NCBI GenBank assembly: GCA_027886175.1
Contig: JAJNNQ010000096.1
Location: forward strand, 62,001 to 126,000
DNA length: 64,000 bases
Source: Phylloscopus collybita
Lineage: Eukaryota; Chordata; Aves; Passeriformes; Phylloscopidae
Reading direction: 5' to 3'
The translations under genes were made by a program, and so were the position numbers. A model generated the notes under the pieces. That model was given only the letters and a program-made list of their open reading frames with translations, was not told the origin of the DNA and did no database searches. Below, one piece after another: positions 49,280-60,812 of the stretch. Position 1 is the first letter of the stretch. Each line of letters starts with the position of its first letter.

Positions 49280-49770
49280 CCCATGGTCTAAGCCTTGGTT
49301 CCTTTTAACAGGAGTTCAAGGAACACAACGTCAGGTTTCCTCTCAGAGGGACAGGAGACTGGACACACATCAGTTATTAGCACTCCTCCCTGATGGGATT
49401 CTCCTTGACCAGGGCAACCTAAAACAACCTGGAGCAGACTGAGGGCAGACCCCACTGCACCCCACAACTTCCTCACGACAGGAAGAGGAGGAGCAGACAC
49501 GGATCTCTTCTCTGTGGTGACCAGTGACGGGACCCCAGGGAGCAGCTGGAGCTGGATCTGGGGAGAGTTAGGTTAGAAATCAGGAGAAGGTTTTTCACCC
49601 AGGTGGCTGGGCACTGGAACAGGCTTCCTGGCTGAGTTCAAAAAGCGTTTGGACAATACTCTTGGGCTCATGGTGGGGCTCTTGGGATGGTCCTGTGCAG
49701 GGCCAGGAGCTGGACTCCATGATCCCTGTGGCACCTTCCAACTCAGCTGACTCTGTGATTCTGTGACTCC
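49280..49770 (+). mobile_element. CR1 fragment (subfamily with GTGGTGACCAGTGA)
   Basis: Plus-strand copy: TCTGTGGTGACCAGTGACGG, GGTTTTTCACCCAGGTGGCT, ending GACTCTGTGATTCTGTGACT. The same subfamily recurs at 63640-63985. Confidence 0.85.
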
Positions 49771-51244
49771 AGGCAGGGGTTGGCTCCTTGTTTCAACTTC
49801 ACCTGCAAATCTATTTCCTGCAGCTTCTTTCACCCCAGAAAACGACAAATGTTGTATTTCCAGAGTTCTGAACCATCACAACTGTCAGAGAAACTGAGTC
49901 ACAAACTGAGAATACCCCAAATGTAGATTTTCAGCCTGGAACTATTGATTAATAGAGAATTTTACTTACTTACATGCTTGTTTATTTTATTTAATTAGGA
50001 ATTTCATTTTATTTTAATTTCTGGTCCCAGTTTACAAAATCTTCTGACACGAGTAATGAGGATTTGGAGGAGAAATGAGGATGCTAAAAAGAATAAGGTG
50101 TGGCAATTCACTTGGGGATCTTTATAATGGGTAACAAGATATTCTTTATAATGGGTAATAAGATATTCTGTGTGCAGTTACAGCTCAGGCACTGAACTGT
50201 CAGTGGGTACAGGAAGAGAGGAGCTCATGTCAACCCAGCACCTGCAGCTGTGAGCAGCTGTGTGATGTGTGCAGCCAGAGGGAACCCCTGAACCCCTCCT
50301 TCCATTTCCATGACAGGATTGGAAAACTAAGGCCCTGAAGTCCCTTGGTCCAAAAGCCCTGCAGAAGGGAAGAGGAAAGCTCAAGCACATCACCAATGTC
50401 CTCCATGCCCTCAACAGCCACAATTTTATCAGGAAAAGCCTCCCAGGGAGAGTGGGAGAGAACTGTCCAGGCATTAGACAGGAGGAAAAGAATCCTGCTA
50501 CATCCTGCCAATATGACCTGGGAAAAAATTCCAGCTATCGTTTTAAACTGGATTTTTTTTTTTTTGAGTAGAAAACACCAATACAGGACCTGAGAGGTTC
50601 TTCAGACCACTGAGCACACTGGCAACATCCCTACTGATCCTGCAGCCAAGGCTCTGGTGCTTCAAGGGAAGAAAAAATCCAGAAGGTAAATTAGGCAGCA
50701 AGGGGGGAAATCTACTCCCCATCACCAAGCCCTTAGGTCTTGGGGAAGTCACCATAAATAAAGTTCAAACAAACCATAGCCAGGGCAGCAATTGAGGTGT
50801 CCATGTCACCTGGGATGCCTGAAGGCACCTGGCCTGGCCTCTAGCTGCTGCTGAGGAGGCTCTGAGTCTCTGCACGGCTGGTGTCACACCTGCTGTGCTT
50901 CAGATGCCCAAAGGCACCTGGAACAGGCCAAAGCCCCCCAGCTTCAGAAGCAGGGTGACTCCCCAAGGATCAGCGACCAAATGCACGTGTGTAAAGTGCC
51001 TATCTGCACCCCCTTATGGAAAATAATAATATCCAACAAATATGGGCTAGGATTCACCTTCTAACAGACATGCTCATGTTTGGCCAAATATTCTCTTAAT
51101 TCTTCTCCCAGACATTAAGAAATCAGCCTGCTAAAGCCTCAGTACGCAGATCTCAACAGTTTTAACTCTGAGATTCCCCCTTAGCCTGTCACATAATCCA
51201 TCCTACCAAGATCCTGCTTGGAACTGTCAACTCTTTATACCAGA

Positions 51245-51712
51245 ATTTACCTAGAGGATGGGAAGCAACTTTGACAGGAGGGTGAGTCAGATATTGGGGA
51301 CACACTCTTATCTGTGGGGGTGGTGAGGCCCTGGCACAGGGTGCCCAGAGAAGCTGTGGCTACCCTCTCCCTGGCAGTGTTCAAAGCCAGGCTGATGGGG
51401 CTTGGAGCAACCTGGGCTTGTGGAAGGTGTCCCTGCCCATGGCAGGGGTATGGGACTGGATGAGACTTAAGGTACTTCCAAACCAAAATATTCCATGATT
51501 CCTTCCCAATATCCCATCTAAACCCTGCCCTTTGGCAGTGGGAAGCCATTCCCTCTTGTCCTGTTACTCCAGGCCCTTGTCCAAAGTCCCCCTCCAGCTC
51601 TTCTGGAGCTCCTTTAGGCACTAGAAGGAGCTCTATGGTGTCCCTGGAGCTTTCTCTTCTCCAGGCTGAACACCCCCAGCTGTCACAGCCTGTTTCCAGA
51701 GCAGCAGGCTTC
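51245..51712. mobile_element. Head-to-head pair of CR1 fragments (inverted)
   Basis: 51270-51500 is plus-strand CR1 (GGTGCCCAGAGAAGCTGTGG, ending CCATGATTCC). It is directly followed by minus-strand CR1 (51500-51712; CCAGGCCCTTGTCCAAAGTC, TTCTCCAGGCTGAACACCCC). Confidence 0.85.
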
Positions 51713-51984
51713 CAGCCCACTCCTATGTCACAGTGTCACTTCTTCATACATTCTAGAAGTTTGTTACCATTACTTGGCATTTCTTGCACTCCTCTAAGTG
51801 CACTCACCCTAAGTAATCATACCATGAAATTATTTCCATAAATTTAGATGTGTTACCACTCATGATCAGAACTTTTAGAACCAAACCTGCAAAATTTAGT
51901 TCCTCCCCATGAAATCCTTCTCCTAATACAATGGCTGGGACAAGCACGAGCACAGACAGGTACACAGAGCGGTGTGGAAAAAAA

Positions 51985-52100
51985 CCAGAGAGTCTCCCGC
52001 GTTGGAAGGGACACACAAGGGCCAAGTCCAACTCCTGGCCCTGCACTGGAAGCCCCAAGAACGCCACAGAAGGAAGGTGGTTTGAGTGCTGTGGGCACTC
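51985..52100 (-). mobile_element. CR1-like fragment
   Basis: Minus-strand CR1-style tail: CCGCGTTGGAAGGGACACAC, CAAGTCCAACTCCTGGCCCT. Confidence 0.6.
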
Positions 52101-54101
52101 TGGTTCACACACTGATCTGGGCTGGTGGCTGTTTGCAGGAGGAAGCTGCAGGAGAACAGAAGGCAGCTCTGTAGCTGTTTGCATTAACTCCTCCCATGCT
52201 CGGGGGCAGTGGATAAAGGAGAGCACGAAGCAGCTTGTTGGGAACTTAACAAATGGGAGATGAAGGCCGATAGAAGGGGCTGACGAGAAGCAGGATTCAG
52301 TTCTCCTCTGCCTGTCTGCCTGGGCTGTGCCAAAGACACCGAGCTGGCTGCTGCACCAGTGCATGGGGAGTCCCAAGGCAGTCACTCCCCTCCGCGGCCA
52401 AAAGCCATCAGAAGGAGAAGAACAGGCAGAAAGGAAGGAAGGAGCATGCAGGTCTCAGCCATCCCTGTGTTATGATCAAGGCGAGGGTGAGGAGGGAGTC
52501 TCCAAGGAAAATTTCCCTTCAGCTTGGCCTGAGATCTGTCTCTGTTCCCACTGGTATAAATGGGAGTGACTTTACTGGCTCTAATACCTGTCACATGCAC
52601 TCAGTTTTGAGATTCCCAAAAGCAGTCAGACCCTTTTAATAAAGGGCAGAGTAAGATGTGATCACAGCCTGCAGAGTCCTCCACACTGAAAAACATTCAA
52701 CCACATGGAATATTTAATGTAAGGAAAAGTGGCTGACAGATGAAGCTGGAGGTGAAATCCATCCCTTTACCTCTCAATTCATTATAGGGGCAGAAACTGG
52801 GAAAAGCACAAACCTGTTGATCAAGGTAGCATTTGGTGCCTACCCATATTATGTTCCATTTCAATAGACTTTTACTGGTCTTTTTCTTCACAGAGCAGCA
52901 GGAAATCACAGAGTCAGACATGCTGTGATCACCACAAAGCCCTACAGATTCAAATAAATAAATAAAAGGACCTGCCTCTCTCCAAGCCTTTGTGCCAGGT
53001 GTGAATCAAGGGCGCTGGACCGTGTTTGCTCAGTCTAAGCAAAAGGGAACCGGCTCAGTGTTCCCTTTCTCTCTCATCTGCTGTGCCTGGTGCCAGCCCT
53101 GCTGATGCCTCAGCACCTGGGGCTGGCTCCATCTGCCTCCCTGGTGCTGACTCCAGTGCTTGTTGTTACGTGTTCTGCCTGCACAGCCAGTTCCCAGGCT
53201 GCCTCGCTCAGGTGATCCCTTCCCTGGCTGGACCTGCTCCACTGCTTTGGGACACTCCCAGGAGCTGAGGCTGCCCTGGGCCTGTAGCACCCAGGAAGAA
53301 ACTGCCTGGGAGGAAGCAGGGCTGGATCCCAGAGTCTGGAGAGGGCTGGGAAGACCCGATCTGTTCCCCAGGCCCCCTATGTGCAAGTACAGACACAAGT
53401 TCCTGGGCTTAACCACCTCATCTTTTCACTGCCCCAGATACCACCAAGAAAAGAAAGGCAGCACAGACAGATTATTCTTTGGCCCACACTGCACAGTCAG
53501 CCACAAACCCCTCTGTGCTATCAACACTTGAAGGACTTCCAAACCTTGGGCAAGAAATGAATCAAGGCCCTTTTGATACCTGTGATGGGCCTCACCTGAC
53601 CTGTACACCACATTCAGTGGCATCACTGACATCTCTTACGGTGGGCTGTGAAAAGAAATCATGTTTCTAAAATGTCTCAATACACAAAGATTACAAATCA
53701 ATTATTTAAAAGAAAATATGTGGCCTCAAAAAACCAGGAAAGATCCTATGCAAACAGACTGCTGCTGTTCTGGGAGGGCTGGGTTTAGGAGAGGACAGCA
53801 ATGCCTGAGGGAAAATGACTGGAGCAGACACGGTGACAATGAGACATGGAAAGTGTTAGCTTACTCTCAAGAAAATGTTGTACTTGGTAAATGATCTGGG
53901 AAGGGATCTGTCTCCTCAAATATGGTTTAAGGTGTGGAGTTTTTAATTCTGCACTGTGTGATGGAAGGACAAGCCAGTGCCTTCTGATCCTGCTGCAGAG
54001 GAAGAACCTGTATGAACAGCAGGACACGCTTGTCGTCTCCAGAGGCTGCTTCTGCATGTGCTCATCTTCCATCCTAAGGGTTGGACTTCTGCTGAAAGGG
54101 A

Positions 54102-54360
54102 TCTTGCTGGTCTCACAGGGATGCAGCATATTGAAGTGTAGCCCAGAATTTCCTACTTTGGCCAGAACAGGTGGCCATGGAATCACACAAGAGCTGGGGT
54201 AAAGAGGAAGCTGCCCAGAGAAGCTGTGGCTGCCCCATCCCTGGAAGTGTCCACGGCCAGGCTGGATGGGGCTTGGAGCAACCTGGTCCAGTGTAAGGTG
54301 TCCATGGGGATGGTCTTGTAGGTCCCTTCCAACCCAAACCATCCCATGGCTGCGTGATGA
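54102..54360 (+). mobile_element. CR1 fragment with the same insert as 26.4-26.6 kb, inverted
   Basis: Reverse complement of 26427-26633 with only a few differences by eye, including the non-CR1 piece TTTGGCCAGAACAGGTGGCC; then plus-strand CR1 to AACCCAAACCATCCCATGGC. Confidence 0.9.
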
Positions 54361-55439
54361 CGGATGCTGGACACCTTCCCATGAACTGCTCTTCTCACCA
54401 AGCAGGGCTCAGGCACATTCCTCAGAACAGGACAGTGAAATATGGGCAATAACTCAGACTAGACACTATTTTAGCTACAATTGCCTCTGCCAAGTCCTAA
54501 TTCTTGGGGTTTTTTTTCTTTCCATTCTTCTCTCTGCATTTCCTGCTGAGTCTTAGCACGTTCTCCTTCTCAATGTCTTCTGCAGGCAGTAGGCTCAAAG
54601 CCTGGGTTACTGTCAAAATTCCTGGCTGGAATTTGTTATTCCTGTTACAATAACATAATGCCATATAACGCTCCCAGACCTTCTCCTGTGGTCATCTGAA
54701 CAGCTGATCACTCCATGCTAATCACCTGAGAGAATGTCATCCCATTCCTCACTCTAGATGGTCTTGCGGGGATCTCGGTCATCATTAAGAAAAAGACAGT
54801 ACTTCTGCCTGCTACTGAGAGTTTCACTTCAGAAGTTTTGGCCATCAGATGAGAAACTGCTTCAATTAATCAATTTTTCACTGAGCTTTCATAGATCCCT
54901 TTCAGAGATCAGTTGCACTTTCCATGCTCATACCTGTGGCAGCTGACCCTGATAAATGGTTCCAAGAATTTTTCTGTGTCTCAGGTGAGTAGTGAATGCC
55001 CTGAATGCCACAAGCATGTGGCAGAGTGGAACTGGGAGCCTGGTCTGCAACACTCACTGGACTCTCACTCATCTCTGCTTACTAGGGCAAGGGATCCTAC
55101 AGAACATCCTTTGCTGGAGATTCAGGGAAGTGGCCAGACATTCAGAACATCCAGGGGATCTTTCTGCAGGCCAGAGGAAGGGTAAAGTGGCAGAAGAATC
55201 ACATGTTGTAATTTTCTTTGTGAAGTGGTTATTTACTGAAACACCTGTGTCCCACCCTGTGTCCCACAGTGGCAGCCTGTGAAGCTGCCAGCCTTAACTG
55301 TCCCACGCAGCAAGGGTACAGAGTGGGCAGGGAAATCTGAGATGTGGAGAGTCACCAGCACAAATCCTGATCTTTACAGCACCTGGAAATGAAATGTCAC
55401 CCTGTGTGCAAAAGGTGTCTCTTAGCAGATTATCTGAAT

Positions 55440-55535
55440 AATCACGGAATCCTTTGGGTTGGAAAAGAGACCCCTGAGCCCAGCTGCTCTCTCAGCACTG
55501 CCAAGGCCACCACTAACCCACGTCCCCAAGTGCCA
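55440..55535 (-). mobile_element. CR1 3'-end fragment
   Basis: Minus-strand tail: TCACGGAATCCTTTGGGTTG, GCACTGCCAAGGCCACCACT. Confidence 0.8.
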
Positions 55536-55969
55536 CATCCACAACAGCAATGCTCATGCCACATTCACTATCCTTCAGCCAATCCCTTTCCCGGGGTTTT
55601 TATTCAAAAGGTAGCAAGTCTGAAACAGAGAACTTAAAAAAAAAAGGACAAACTGCAATCTGCATAAGGAGAACCATGTGCTGCCCTTGACTTTTACTTC
55701 CCCCACAGAGTCTTTAGAAATGCACTCATCACTCTCCTCTTCCTCATTAAGACTACAAAAATCCAGCATATGGGGCCTGATAAGCAGTCCAGATGTGTCC
55801 CATGTAACTGTAAAATACAAAGAACTCCAATCCTGCAGGGTTTGGAGCTGAATTTCCACAGCCTTGAAAGTTGTGGTTGCCAAAAAGATCATGTCTAGAA
55901 CATGGGTGAATCTATCCTGAGCCACGACCCTGCTCTGAAACAAGCACGCAGACATTTCCACACTTACAG

Positions 55970-56105
55970 AACCTCAGAATCAGAGACTGGTTAGAGTTGG
56001 AAGGGACCTTCAAACCCATCCTGTCTCACCCCCTTGCCACGGGCAGGGACACCTTCCAGTAGGTTGCTCCCAGCCCCATCCAGCCTGGCCTTGAACAGGG
56101 ATGGG
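55970..56105 (-). mobile_element. CR1 3'-end fragment
   Basis: Minus-strand tail: CAGAATCAGAGACTGGTTAG, GGGCAGGGACACCTTCCAGT. Confidence 0.85.
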
Positions 56106-57599
56106 GGAACAAAAACTTTTACCTTTGGCATGCAACTTCCCCTAAACCATATACAAAGCAAGACTTTTTTCCCCTCCTCAGAACACTCCTATTGCCGGGT
56201 CACAGCAAATTCAACTCTCTTTTTTACCCCTCAAATGCAACTATAAAGTCCCTCAGGTAAATGGGAGTGAGACCAAAATGAAAACAACTTTCTCCCTAAA
56301 ATGCAGCTCCCATGTGTCCATCTAAGGGGGCTGGGACACACTGTGCTCTCCTGCTTCCTGATCCAGGGAGAAGATATGCACAGGGAAGTGGGAACCGATG
56401 TTTAGCACTGCTGTCACTGCCACTGCTCTAGTTTGGGGCAGTTTGCTTTTACTGACCTATTTTTGGTCTCTCACAGCTGAGCTTATTACAGCTTCCACAA
56501 ATTAGATGTTTTCAGCAGCAGAAGGCTGTGATCAGTACTTCTGTTCCTTCTCAGGTGCCTCTTCCCTTTCTAACTGTTCTAGGGGATGGAGAACCCAATC
56601 CTCAGGCCAGGCAAGATCCATAATTGACCCCTATTGACCTTGGCCAATTTAGAGTGAGCAACATGGAACCATCCCCTTCCTCTCCTCACACACAAATCCT
56701 GAGGTCTGTCAGGCGCACACCTGTGGAAAACTCAGCAAGTGCTAGCCCGTGTGCCTGTGCACGCCTGTCCACACGCATCTCTCTGTGCTTCTGCCTGTAC
56801 GTGCATGACTGTGTCAGCACTCACCCAATCCATGTGTGTGGAATGCAGGGGTCTGGGGAGTTGCTTCCCAGCTCCTTGCCCACCCCAGACCTCACAGCAC
56901 ATCCCCTCTGTGCCAATCTCCTGACCATACATCCCTACAGTGTTCCTGGTCCAAAGAGGGGGCCAGCTTGGGCTCTGTTATGGGGAGCTCAGTCAGGCTG
57001 TAAGACTCTTCCCAAAGAATGAGGCTGAGTTTGGGAATATCTGCTCCTCAGGGAATTCTCAAAGGGGAAGGGGAATTGTGTGAAATGTTTGATAATCAGT
57101 TTTGATCAGAGGACGGAAGGGCCCCTCTCCCTTCCAGGTCTCTTCCCTCACCATCACCAATCCCTGCTGCCTGCCCTGGGCCATTCTGGGTCCATTCCTT
57201 CCCCATCGCCAGTCCCAGCTGCCAGCACCGGGACATTCTCTCACCCCTCTTGGCTCTCTCGTCTCCTCCTGTCTCTCTCCCTTCTCGCCACCATGGCCTG
57301 ACTGCGAGCTTCTGCCACTGGAGCCTTCCTCCATAGAAGCAGCAACCTCCTGCCCGTGGATTGCCTGTGGAATTCCCTGTCCCAGGTGCCGGGTGCTCAG
57401 CCCTGTGCAGAGGAGCAGGACAGACCCTCCCCAGCCCTTGCCCTCCACCTCACGGAGCCGTACAGGTACCCCAGGCGGAATCTGCTTCTCCTACCTTACC
57501 GGGAAGCCGGGCAGGCGGTGGGTAGGTAGTGGGTCACTCTCTGGCTCAGGCGCCCATGCAGGTACCCACGAGGTCTCCACCCTCCTCTACCTTCCCAGG

Positions 57600-58450
57600 T
57601 GAGCTGGGGCAGGTGGTGGGTCACCCTCTGCTCGCTTTGGACGTGCCTGCAACCTGATTCACCTGGGAGCCAGGCGAGCGAGGCTCCACCCAGGGCAGAG
57701 CGGGGGTGAGTAACAGCGAGAGAAAGGCAAACTCCGGAGAGCTGTTCCCTCCCCAGGCGCGCAGGGAGCCAGAGATAAGGGCTGCGCATTCCTGAGCCGC
57801 CGGAGGCCTCTCCCTTTCCGTCTGCCCCGAGCCTGTCAGACCAGCTCGGGCCTGGCAGCGGGGCAGGGCAGGGCCGCAGCCCCTGTCCCGGCCCGGCCCT
57901 TGACACGGACCCCCAGCACAGCCCCGGGCGGGGCCCCTGGGCGCCGGGCCCAGCTCGCTCGTACCCCTGCGGCTGCCAGGAAGGGGGATTTGGGCTCCTC
58001 GGGGGCTTCTCGTGCTCTGGCTCTGTTGGGGACAGAGGAGCAGCAGCTCCTGGGCAGTGACACCAGGAGGGCTCGGCGGCAGCGCCCTGTGCACTGCGGC
58101 GGGGCCGCGCTCCCCGTGCCCCCCGGGTGCCGTGAGAGGGGCCTGAGGCCCACGGCCGTGCCCTCCTGTCCGCCCCCATCGCCGTCCCCAGCGCCGGGCC
58201 CCGCGGGCAGGGAAGGGTTAAGCGAGATTCCCCGCAGCCCCGGGCGTGGCAGCCAGCGCCTGTTCCACCTTTCATGTCCCAGCTCGTCCCGCCCGGCCGC
58301 CGCCGCCGCCAGGGCCGGGCCGGGCCGCGGTGACTCAGGCGGGGAAGGCGGGCGGGAGCTGAGGGGTCCCAGCGTGAGGGGGGGAGCGGCCTGCGCTGGG
58401 CGCTGCTGAGGGATCTCCAGTTCAGGGACAGCTTTGGGCTCCGCGCGAAA
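57600..58450. promoter_or_regulatory. CpG island, candidate FAM83H promoter/first exon
   Basis: GC- and CpG-rich with GCCGCCGCCGCC (about 58300), GGGCCGGGCCGGGCCGCGG and an AP-1 consensus TGACTCA (about 58332). On the minus strand a good donor CCCG|GTAAGG occurs near 57500, which could end a non-coding first exon splicing to the acceptor at 45777. No alternative gene start was recognised. The 259-codon minus-strand frame across it looks compositional. Confidence 0.4.
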
Positions 58451-58866
58451 AGGACTTATCAGGAGGGGCTGGAGCGTGTCCGCAGAAGGGCACAGAGCAC
58501 CCTGGAGCGGCTGAGGGAGTTGCGGGGCCGGGGCTCACCCTGGAGAAAAGGGCGTTTAGGAGGAAAAAGGGGGCTCTCTACAACTTCGTAACAGGAGAGT
58601 AGAACCAGGTGGGGGTCAGGCTCTGCTCCCAGGTAATAAATGACAGGATGGGAGGTCACGGCCCCAAGCTGCACCAGAAGAGGTTTAGGTGGGATATTCG
58701 GCAGATCCCTCTGCAAAGGGCTGTCCAGCCCTGCCACAGCTGCCAGAGCAGTGGTGGAGTCCCCATCCCTGAGGAGATTTGACAGTGGTCTGAATGTGGC
58801 ACTTGGGGACATGGGTTAGTGGTGGTCTTGGAGGTGCTGGGGGAACAATCGGACGCAGTGATTGTT
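58380..58866 (+). mobile_element. CR1 fragment at the CpG-island edge
   Basis: Plus-strand copy: AGGAGGGGCTGGAGCGTGTC, GGGCTGTCCAGCCCTGCCAC, GGTGGTCTTGGAGGTGCTGG. Confidence 0.8.
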
Positions 58867-59185
58867 GAATCATGGAGCGGTTTGGGTTGGAAGAGACCTC
58901 AAACCTCATCCAGTTCCACCTCCCTGCCACGGACACCTTCCACTATCCCGGGTTGCTCCAAGGCCCATCCAACCTGGCCTTGGACACTGCCAGGGATGGG
59001 GACAGCCACAGCTTCTCTGGGCACCCTGTGCCAGGGCCTCACCACCCTTACAGGGAGGGATTTCTTCCCAACATCCCAACTAAACTCACCTTTGGCAGTG
59101 GGAAGCCATTCCCCTCTGTCCTGTCACTCCAGGCCCTTGTCTAAAGTACCGATCTCCTGGAGCCCCTTCAGGCACTGGAATTGAG
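58867..59185 (-). mobile_element. CR1 fragment, inverted relative to its neighbour
   Basis: Minus-strand copy abutting the previous one: TCATGGAGCGGTTTGGGTTG, GCCTTGGACACTGCCAGGGA, CCCCTTCAGGCACTGGAATT. Confidence 0.9.
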
Positions 59186-59189
59186 GTAA

Positions 59190-60810
59190 CGATTCATCCA
59201 TCAACTGCTTGACTTCTCTTCCCTGTGGACAGAACACTTCTCTCTAATGGAATGTGGAGTTGTCTTTGTTTACATCTTTGATGTAGTATCTCTTCTGTCA
59301 TCAGGAAACTGCAAAGGATCTGCTTTGAGGCCCCCAAAATGATGACACTGCTGGTAGTGTCATGGTTATGACATGGCTGTTTAAGGCAGGATCTATCAGA
59401 CTGAACACTGGTGATTACTACAGAGGTGGCTGCATCCCATAGATCTTGGAATGGTGTCACTATGTTCATGGGGGCAATTCGGACCTTCCAGACCAAAAAA
59501 ATGAACTGTAACTGAATCCCACTGGATACAAGGGAGCTACACCATCTATCTGATATCCCAGATAGCAATTTAGATTGGATAAGAAGTGCCCCTGGTCTGA
59601 AGCTGTGATTCAGAACGAGCTGAACCATTCCTGCCTGTAAAAAAAAAAAGCCAGTTTCAATATGAGTTTGGAGCTCTTCCCTGTATAATACTGAAATATG
59701 AATTGGTGAAATCCCTCAAAAAGTCAGGCTTAAACTGTTTCATTCGTTTTTCTGTAAGATTTCAGTGTGTGGCTTTACAAACCCTTTATCCCTAAATGAT
59801 GATGACTTGCACTAAGAGTTTGGAATGAACTGTAAAGGAACATAAAATCTTTGTGAACATTGGCTTTTAGATTCTATCAGCAGCAGGGACTTGTGTGAGC
59901 GAGTTATTCTGAGATGTAATTATGTGAGAGAAATCCCAGTGAGAACACACTGGCCTTCACAGAGTTTGTGGTCAGAGCTAGCCCTTACACTTTTGCTTCA
60001 GCCTTTATCTGACACCAGTTCAATGTACTTCATTAAATCTCATAACCTGTACTTGACTAAAGTACTTCTCAGTAACGTAAATACAATTACCACTTTTCAG
60101 TCTTCTCACTATTAAATAGTAAACATTTAAATGGTCTCATTTTCTCTTTTCCCCGTCGCTTAAATGGTATTTGTGGACCTTTTTCTGTTCCAGGTTTTCT
60201 AAACTCACTTTCAAATCTGAATATCAAACAGGGTGCTTTTACTTTCAGTTTCACTATCGCTGTATACACAAATACATCACCAACATTTTATTGGAGTAGG
60301 TTTGACTTCAGAGCCAATTTCTTTTGCACTCCAGAGTGAGTATTACCTGGAATTGCTGATTTTAAAGCTATTCCTAATGGAATAAAAAGGCCTGCATCCT
60401 TCCACTTGGGAATTAGTAATGAAGTTTTGCTGCTTTTCTATCCTGAGTGTTGGTTGTGTTTATTTTCTTGTATTATTTCCAAGATAATTGGTTATTTTAG
60501 AGAATCCTCTTTCACTGTAAATGCAACCTACACGTGTAAGTGGTGTTTGTTTGGTTTTCATGAATTACAATGTGTTTGCATTGTTACACTGGATTAGGGC
60601 AGTAATCTGGGTAATTACTGTTTGTCACCAGTGTCTTACTGGGCTCCCTCTGCCAAGGGCCTGCAAACAAGGGCAAGGGACACTCGTGTCCCAGATTGAT
60701 GATGTCTGGATTAATGACGTGGGATAAAACAAAGCGTGTGTCATGAGTGTGAGACCCAGTTTCAGATTGTGGCAGCTGCTTCTGCTGGGACTGCAGCTCT
60801 CAGCAGAGCA
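59190..60810. other. No gene recognised
   Basis: Unique-looking sequence. A 144-codon minus-strand frame (59194-59628) lacks recognisable similarity or obvious exon boundaries and is not called. Confidence 0.5.
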
Positions 60811-60812
60811 CA

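Larger units (their letters stand above)
45777..57600. other. No coding exon recognised; putative FAM83H 5' intron or intergenic DNA
   Basis: This 11.8-kb stretch has CR1 copies (listed separately), a TA-rich microsatellite and no exon that I can tie to a known protein. A minus-strand frame at 55575-55961 is the longest candidate without repeat content, but it has no recognisable similarity. If the FAM83H non-coding first exon lies in the CpG island beyond 57.6 kb, this is its first intron. Confidence 0.45.

Noticed and set aside
55575..55961. 128-codon minus-strand frame
   Set aside because: No recognised family and no supporting exon signals; left uncalled.
57496..58275. 259-codon minus-strand frame
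   Set aside because: CpG-island composition (Arg/Pro/Gly/Ala) with no recognisable domain; promoter sequence is the simpler reading.
59194..59628. 144-codon minus-strand frame
   Set aside because: No recognisable similarity, no splice or promoter support; length is compatible with chance.
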